Shown here: positions 57,936-64,000 of the stretch, piece after piece | Position numbering within the stretch: position 1 is the stretch's first letter | How the letters are laid out: each line of letters opens with the position of its first letter | NCBI GenBank assembly: GCA_019155185.1 | Contig: CM032808.1 | Span: forward strand, 4,062,755-4,126,754 | DNA from: Beaufortia kweichowensis | Lineage: Eukaryota > Chordata > Actinopteri > Cypriniformes > Gastromyzontidae | DNA length: 64,000 nt | Reading direction: 5' to 3' | Translations under genes and position numbers: made by a program | Notes under the pieces: generated by a model | Databases searched by the model: none | What the model saw: the letters and a program-made list of their open reading frames with translations, nothing else | Told to the model about the DNA's origin: nothing

Positions 57936-59148
57936 AATGGAGGACAAACTGATCGTGGCTGTATGTGGATTCCCGGAGTTGTACGACACTTCGTATTATT
58001 TCTACAGAGACAGGAATAAAAAGGATCTTGCTTGGAGGAAAGTGAGTGAGGAGGTCGGGCGATCTGGTAAGTTGTAATCAACGCTCTTTACTCAATTTGA
58101 GCTATATATACATATTGAGACTACTAACTCTCTAAAGCCGATATTTTAGCTTAGCTACTTTACCGCTGAAATTTGACAAGCTGAATTTATTCAGAGGAAG
58201 TGTGCAGAAAGAAGTGGAAGAGTCTGAGGGACACATATTTAAAGAGGAGAAAGGAGGTGGAGAAGAGGAGTGGGTCAGCAGCAGGGTCAGGGAAAAGGTG
58301 GAAGTACTCTGCGGTCCTGTCTTTCCTCGACCCCTTCGTCTCCCCACGGGAGACAAGCGGGAATATGGAGAAGGGGATGGGGTCAAGAGGGTACGACCAC
58401 ACTGAGGACCAGGGCGAGACAGAAGCAGCAGGGCACTCAGAGACAGGAGGTGTGTTGACAAGTGAAGCAACACAGCAGGGCATATTTCTTTTTTTGTTTT
58501 TTAATTTAATTTAATTTAAAATAATTTTAATTTTATTTGTTTTATGATGAAAAGGCTCAATTAATTTCAGTCTGGCTGGTGTAATGTGCAATGTGTGTAA
58601 TGTTGTATTGATATTTAATATTGTCATTGCAGAGCCCACTGGTTCTTTTTATGTCAGTGAGCCTGGGTCCCCTCTTCCAGAATCTGCTGCTGCTTCTGTT
58701 TCCCCTACCGGCCCTTCAACATCTGCTGCTGTACCCACAGGTGTGTACAGGCAAAAATGACCATGTTTACATGCATATTCAATTTACAGTAAACACTCAT
58801 AGCCTCACACACTGAAAGTTTGTGAATGAGTTTAATTTTTTATACCTTCTCGTTGTACATAATGTGGTATCATTTGATACAGGTCCACCAAGAAGTAGAG
58901 CTCAGAGAAGGCTTAGGGAGCAGCCATCGGAGGTGGAGCGGGAGCTCCTCGAATTACTGCAGAGCCGTCCTGTAGCTCCAGCGCCACCTCCACGCTCAGA
59001 GGATGAGCTCTTCCTCTTGAGTCTGGTCCCTTCCCTGCAGAGGTTGCCGCCTCAGACTAAAGATTTTGTGAAATTTCAAATTCACAAATTAATTTATGAA
59101 AGCAGCACAGTTCTGCTTAATTTGGAACAATTGGAGCCAACAGAATAG
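57936..59148 (+). CDS. Harbinger accessory protein with MADF and BESS domains, 4 exons
   Basis: Exons 57936-58066, 58195-58449, 58633-58740 and 58883-59148, all with GT-AG junctions and frame kept. The N-terminus MEDKLIVAVCGFPELYD starts a MADF (Myb/SANT-like DNA-binding) domain that continues across the first intron (EEVCRKKWKSLRDTYLKRRK). A Ser/Pro/Gly-rich middle follows. The C-terminus DELFLLSLVPSLQRLPPQTK and IHKLIYES is a BESS protein-interaction motif. In Harbinger elements the second protein of this type binds the transposon and helps nuclear import of the transposase. About 253 residues with no frame break, so possibly intact. A poly(A) signal AATAAA lies near 59,350. Confidence 0.85.
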
Positions 59149-59868
59149 TTTAAAAAAAGAGGTAGCAATCTCTGCAGGGAATGAACCTTTCTCTCCTTTC
59201 TCCTCTCCTTCACTTTGTCCCTCACTCTTCCCTCTTCCAAGCAAGATCCTTTTTATTCCTGCATGTAAATAGCTGTAAATATAGTATTATATTATATATT
59301 GTAAATATAGTTTTTATATTTTTTTCATTTGATTTTATTTATTTTGTATAAATAAATGTTCTATACAATGACCAAAGATTTTTGGGTGTTACTTTGTGCA
59401 CAACATAAATCATAATTTATATTTGTTACTTAAAAATATTATTTCTATGTTAAGACTACAATACTTATGGCAAATATTTTTGCATTCATTCTAATTGTAT
59501 TCTATTGCAAATACACTTTGCAATAGAACTATTTTTAACTATAAAAATAGTTATTTGTGATTGGACCAGCAATGCATTATAGTGTAATGACAATACAGCA
59601 ACGAGACAGGGATTCATTTTGGAGGATGGCTCCATTTATCATTTTAAACAAGAAAACTGTAACAATCTAAACTTGAACAAACAATGATTGAAAAATGATG
59701 AAAGATTTACATGAGTTAAGGATGGAAAAAGAGCAATATTTACAAGAGAGGTTGAAAATATGTTATTTACAATATATAAAGGGTGTAAATCAAAAGAAAA
59801 AACAAAAGGGTGGGAATATTTACACTACCTAAACATGAACATAAAGAGCACAGGACTTAATAAACAAA
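59149..59868. other. 3' regions between the convergent Harbinger genes
   Basis: Holds the 3' UTR of the MADF/BESS gene, including AATAAA near 59,350, and the downstream region of the transposase gene. No further frame is supported. Confidence 0.5.
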
Positions 59869-61794
59869 TTACTCGGTCGGTTGCCATGGGACTGCTCCCT
59901 CTTCAGTAAAGTGAGCCATGAAGCTGTCCCTGACTCGGATGGCTTCTCTGGCAGAATTATTCGCTGCAACCCGACCGAGACTTTGCAAAGTCCTCCGCAC
60001 CCTGCACCGCCCCCTTACAGCAGGTGCCTCTGCAGATCTCCTCATAAAGTTGTGAAGGACACACGTCGCCTTCACACACCTCTCCACAACATCAGGCTGA
60101 ACCTCTATGAGGCAGCGATACATCCTCCACTGTGAGGACAGGATCCCAAAGCATGTTCTCCATCACCAGCCGGGCTCTGAGAGACGGTAGTTAAAGACCC
60201 TTCTCTCTCGGGAAGGGTGCTTCAGGAAATGGCCTCATGAGGTTTTTCCTGAGGGGAAAGGCCTCATCTGCCACAAAGACATGGGGCTGGGGTCCTCTGT
60301 GGTCAGCTCCTGGGAGAGGACGGTCAGGTGGCCACCACGGAGTGCCTGGCCAAAGGCTGAGTTGGCCAGAGTCCCACCATCACTCGTCTGTCCATATGCC
60401 CCAACATCAATCACCCGGAAGCAATACCTTGCATCCACAACAGCAAGGAGAACTAAGGAAAACGATCCCTTGTAGTTGTGGAACTGGGATCCGGTGTTGG
60501 GGGGTGCTTTTATCAGGACGTGCTTGCCGTCCAGTGCTCCACAGCAGAGTGGGAAGTTCCACCTCTCCTCAAAACCCTCTGCAATGGACCTCCATTCGTC
60601 TGTGGAGGGCACAGCCATAAACTCTTCCACTAAGCAGTCCCAGATTGCAGTCACCACGTCTGGGACAATCTTGCAGATGGTGGAGACACCAACGCGGAAG
60701 CTGCTGGCGATAGTCCTGAAGGAGTCTCCAGTGGCAAGATATCTGAAAGAGAGAGAAAATAAAAAAAATAAAATAAACATTGTTAAAAATGCAGATTGCA
60801 ATTCCATATTAGCAAATATAAATTTATAATACTGGTGTTTGTGACGTTTTCATTTCTTTTTAATTTTTTTTACAGTTAAACAACAACAAACTTGATAAAG
60901 TGCCCTTAATACTTTACCTATATTTAGCATTTGCTATGATTTTATAATACTGGTGTTTGTGACATTTTCATTTCTTTTTAATGTTTTTACAGTTAAACAA
61001 CAACAAACTTGATAAAGTGCCCTTAATACTTTACCTATATTTAGCATTTGCTCTGATTTTATAATACTGGTGTTTGTGACATTTTCATTTCTTTTTATTT
61101 TTTTTACAGTTAAACAACAACAAACTTGATAAAGTGTCCTTAATACTTTACCTATATTTAGCATTTGCTCTGATTTTATAATACTGGTGTTTGTGACATT
61201 TTCATTTCTTTTTAATTTTTTTACAGTTAAACAGCAACAAACTTGATAAAGTGCCCTTAATACTTTTCCTATATTTAGCATTTGCTCTGATTTGTCTATT
61301 AATCAATATTATAATATATCAGTTCCCTGCACAATTTAAAACCACTTTGACTGTTGTAGACTAGTAAATTGCCATTTCATTAAAGTGTTGTATCATAATT
61401 GTGTGTTCAGAAGAATGAGAAGACTATATGTCTGTGGAGTCATTAATTACTTGTAATCACACATAATGTTAAATGATTTACTGACCGGAGACAGATGGAC
61501 AGGCGCTCTGCAGGTGGAATAGAGCGCCTGTAGTTGGTGTCCTGGAGGGAAATCCTCCCACCGACATGGGACAACAGGTCATCAAACTGGGACTGGCTCA
61601 GTCGGAAGTACCGCTGAAAGCAGCCGTCATCCAGGCGTAGCTCCTGGAGGAGTTGGTGAAACTCACCAAGCTGGGTGCGCCTCTGAAGTATCTGATGGAC
61701 CCAGACACGGCGGCACCGAATCCCATCGCCGTTTTTCAGCCTTCCATAGCACATAAAGCGCAGCTACTCTCTCAACGAAATCCAAGTCAGCCAT
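59869..61794 (-). pseudogene. Harbinger DDE transposase (HARBI1-like), frameshifted
   Basis: Exon 1 61486-61794 starts MADLDFVERVAALYV; exon 2 59869-60742 follows an intron with GTCAGT donor and CTTTCAG acceptor. Recognisable parts: LDDGCFQRYFRLSQSQFDDLL, SFRTIASSFRVGVSTI (helix-turn-helix-like), the DDE core with CCGALDGKHVLIKAPPN and GQTSDGGTLANS, and the C-terminus RCVKATCVLHNFMRR. Small frameshifts are inferred near 61,755 and at two or three places between 60,130 and 60,310, where the third acidic residue should lie. The protein is therefore probably inactive, although overall conservation is high. Confidence 0.82.
60822..61291. repeat. About 117-bp tandem repeat, 4 units, in the transposase intron
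   Basis: Each unit begins TTTATAATACTGGTGTTTGT and ends TAGCATTTGCTCTGA, with few differences between units. It fills most of the only intron of the transposase gene. Confidence 0.95.
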
Positions 61795-63540
61795 TTTGCA
61801 ACGTAACTGGAGACGCGAATTTCACGCGCGAATAAAGCGAGTAAACTCAAAATGTTCACGCGTCCAACTACGCGCGAATAACGCGATTTATCCGCTTCAT
61901 TCGCGTTTGATGTGAATGCACAGTTAGGATGGGAAATGGACCTATGAAGCACTCAGTGTGCCTCAGGGCAGCCGGTGACGGAGGTCCTTGGTATGGATAA
62001 CCATACCTTGTCCCCAAGGCGGTAGGAAGGAGTTGTTAAGTATAATAAGATAATTAAATATAATCAAGATATCCTCAGGGATACCAATGTTACGGAACAC
62101 ATGTTGGAACAGTAGCTCGTCTGTCTCAATTAGGTAGGGAATCTCTTGAGAGGTGTGAGTTTACAGGTTTTTGAGAAATGGTCAAAGACCACCAGGATAC
62201 AGGTATAGGAGTTGGAACTGGGGAGGTCTGTGACAAAGTGACTCCAGGGTCCATGTGGTATGGGGAGAGGGACCAGTTTTCTAGCGGGCAGATGGCTTGG
62301 GATTTTGGTCATGGCACAGAATGAGAATGATGCTGGACGAATTGGGAGACATCATTAGCCCTGTTGGGCCACCAGTAGCGAATTTGGCTGCCTGGGTGCC
62401 CAGATCCTGGTGTCACATGAAGTGAGTCCAGAAGGTTTTGGTGGAGAGAGGTTAGGCTTTGCCTTCTGGACCTCCCAGTGAAGTAGGTACGTTTTGGTAG
62501 CAATGCAGATCTGTTCATGGAGGTTCCACTGAATCCCATTCAGCTGACTATAATGGCTGGAGGGAGTATGGGGATCTAGGACTGTCTGGCTAGTGGATTC
62601 TGGAGAGGGCATCGGCTTTGACATTTTTAGAGTCTGGTCTGTAGGTGATGGTGAAATCGAACCTTGTGAAGAATAATGCCCAGCGGGCTTAACACGGATT
62701 AAGACATTTTGCGTTCTGGAGATACTCTAGATTTTTATGATCAGTGACAATCAGTGACAACTGGAATACTAGGCACATAGATGAAGGATAGGAGGCTTTC
62801 TGTGGTACTGAGATAGCACCGCTCCGATGCCAATGGTGGAAGCGTCGACCTCTATGATGAAAGGGAGCTGTGGGTCAGGGTGTGTGAGGATCAGAGCGGT
62901 GCAGAAGGCTTCCTTGAGGTTATGGAAGGAGGTGAGGGCTTCGGGGTTACAAGCGCTGCTGTATGATGACTAAAGTGATGGATGAGGAAGCGGTAGAAAT
63001 GTGCAAATCCTAGAGTTCAGGGTTTGGGCCAGACCCGGATCACTTGGACCTTCCCCTGGTCCATCTGGATACCTTCTGGGCAGAGGAACTGGATAGTGGA
63101 ACATTTCTCAACATTTCTCTTTTGTGGAACATTTCTCAAGCTTGAAAAATAGATGGTGCTTTCTCAGCTGTAAGAGGACATGCTCCACGTGGCGGCGATG
63201 TTCGGCAAGGTTCTGGAAGTAAATGAGGATGTTGTCAATGTAGAATAGCACAAATCGATGGAGAAACTTCTGGAACACCTTGATCATAAAGTTCTGTAAC
63301 ACTAAAGGTGAGACATGACTTGGTATTTGTAGTAATTGGAGGGGGTAATGAAGGCTGTTTCCACTTGTCACCTTTATGGTTGCAAACAAGGTTATAGGCG
63401 CTTTGCAGGTCCAGGTCCGCTTTTTGAGGGCGGCTGAAACCAGGGGAAGAGGATATGGGTAATTAACAGTTTAGGTGTCAAGGTTCCCATATTCTATGCA
63501 GGGTCTTAAGCCTTCGTCCTTTTTACCTACAAAAAAGAAT

Positions 63541-64000
63541 GCATATATACAGTAAATGTATGTGTGTGTTTGTAAATAGAGCAGGTATGGATTGCTGTGT
63601 GTGAATTTCTGATGTGCATTTGTGAATTGTACTGCACGCTTGGATTTCCTGCCTGCATTTGTGGATTGTCCTCTGTAGTGATATGGTGGGTTCTCCCTGA
63701 GTGGCAATATTGAGAAAAGACAGACACGATGGGAGGACACCTTAACCAAAGACTCCAAAGAGTCTGTCCCTTTTAACAGGTTTATGCCCCTTTGAGGCTA
63801 GCCAGGGGAGACCCCCTGAGCTTCAAAGGAATTCCATGGACATGGGAGTAATAAACTTAAACATCTTAAAACAATGTAGGAAAAATCCTTTTTCCTTTGT
63901 ATGCCATTAAATGGGTCTTTAAGTACATGTAGGTATAGTGTTTGTTTGTATACTTTGCTTTCTATAAATGTTAACCTTGCTTTAACCAGTAGATATGTAG
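63541..64000. other. Sequence beyond the antisense Ty3/gypsy break, nothing recognised
   Basis: The RT similarity stops abruptly at about 63,535 at an A-rich run. Beyond it is unique-looking AT-rich sequence to the window edge with no supported gene. Confidence 0.4.

Larger units (their letters stand above)
57699..61923. mobile_element. PIF/Harbinger DNA transposon with two convergent genes
   Basis: The terminal inverted repeats TGGTGCGTTCACACAAGACG (left) and, on the minus strand, CTGTGCATTCACATCAAACG (right) are both followed by CGAATGAAGCG. The 3-bp target duplication is TTA (57,696-57,698 and 61,924-61,926), typical of Harbinger. Inside are a MADF/BESS protein gene on the plus strand and a DDE transposase gene on the minus strand, facing each other. 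The subterminal regions are rich in CG-containing GCGAAT motifs. It lies inside an older antisense Ty3/gypsy copy. Confidence 0.88.
57536..63540 (-). mobile_element. Degraded antisense Ty3/gypsy element split by a Harbinger transposon
   Basis: From high to low coordinate: RT start (FFVGKKDEGLRPCIEY near 63,500), the RT active-site region with YIDN in place of YIDD (near 63,235), RNase H (EVDAST near 62,840), integrase zinc domain (GSGHPG, near 62,400) and core (LVPLPIPHGPWSHFVTDLP near 62,240), then an SH3-like region just right of 61,924. It continues left of the Harbinger insertion with VTYQLQLPA and HPTF (57,610-57,690) and a purine-rich CCAGAGGGGGGAGATG (near 57,545) that may be the polypurine tract. 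The first part of the element is missing and many stops are present. Confidence 0.8.

Noticed and set aside
60934..61281. 115-residue minus-strand frame with internal repeats
   Set aside because: It is a translation of the 117-bp tandem array in the transposase intron, with no other coding evidence.

Overview
This window looks like teleost fish nuclear DNA. It is AT-rich and intron-rich, dense in transposons and simple repeats, and shows no bacterial gene organisation. The fish order cannot be fixed from the sequence alone.

Region 1-3,500 is repeat-rich. A dispersed fish repeat lies here as a long imperfect palindrome, split by a solo LTR that carries a 24-bp minisatellite, and is followed by a hairpin MITE.

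Region 3,515-25,775 (minus strand) is one complete fibrillar collagen gene that I read as col1a1, pro-alpha1(I) or its teleost paralogue. All 51 coding exons can be placed. Their lengths sum to 4,365 nt (1,454 codons plus stop), and the exon-length pattern, including the undivided 108-bp exon 33, is that of vertebrate COL1A1. TATA box, 5' stem-loop at the start codon, von Willebrand C domain, integrin-binding motifs, cross-link lysines, C-propeptide, a miR-29 seed match and a distal poly(A) signal are visible. Notable features are a GC-AG intron, a missing interchain cysteine in the C-propeptide and an altered collagenase site.

Region 26,000-40,000 holds no gene I recognise. It contains two decayed DIRS-like elements, SINE copies, another copy of the 5'-end repeat family and one weak candidate for a small multi-exon transcript (32,685-34,256).

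Region 40,018-63,540 is a nest of transposons. A non-autonomous LTR element (40,018-44,786) has a LINE inserted in its left LTR. A chromodomain-bearing Ty3/gypsy element (46,093-52,605) has a 1,450-bp solo LTR in its integrase. A DIRS element follows (54,624-57,440). An antisense Ty3/gypsy copy is split by a nearly intact two-gene PIF/Harbinger transposon (57,699-61,923) encoding a MADF/BESS protein and a DDE transposase. In both sense-strand LTR elements the 10 bases at the predicted transcript start are exactly complementary to the site just downstream of the 5' LTR, which fits the self-priming mode known for the Tf1/sushi group.
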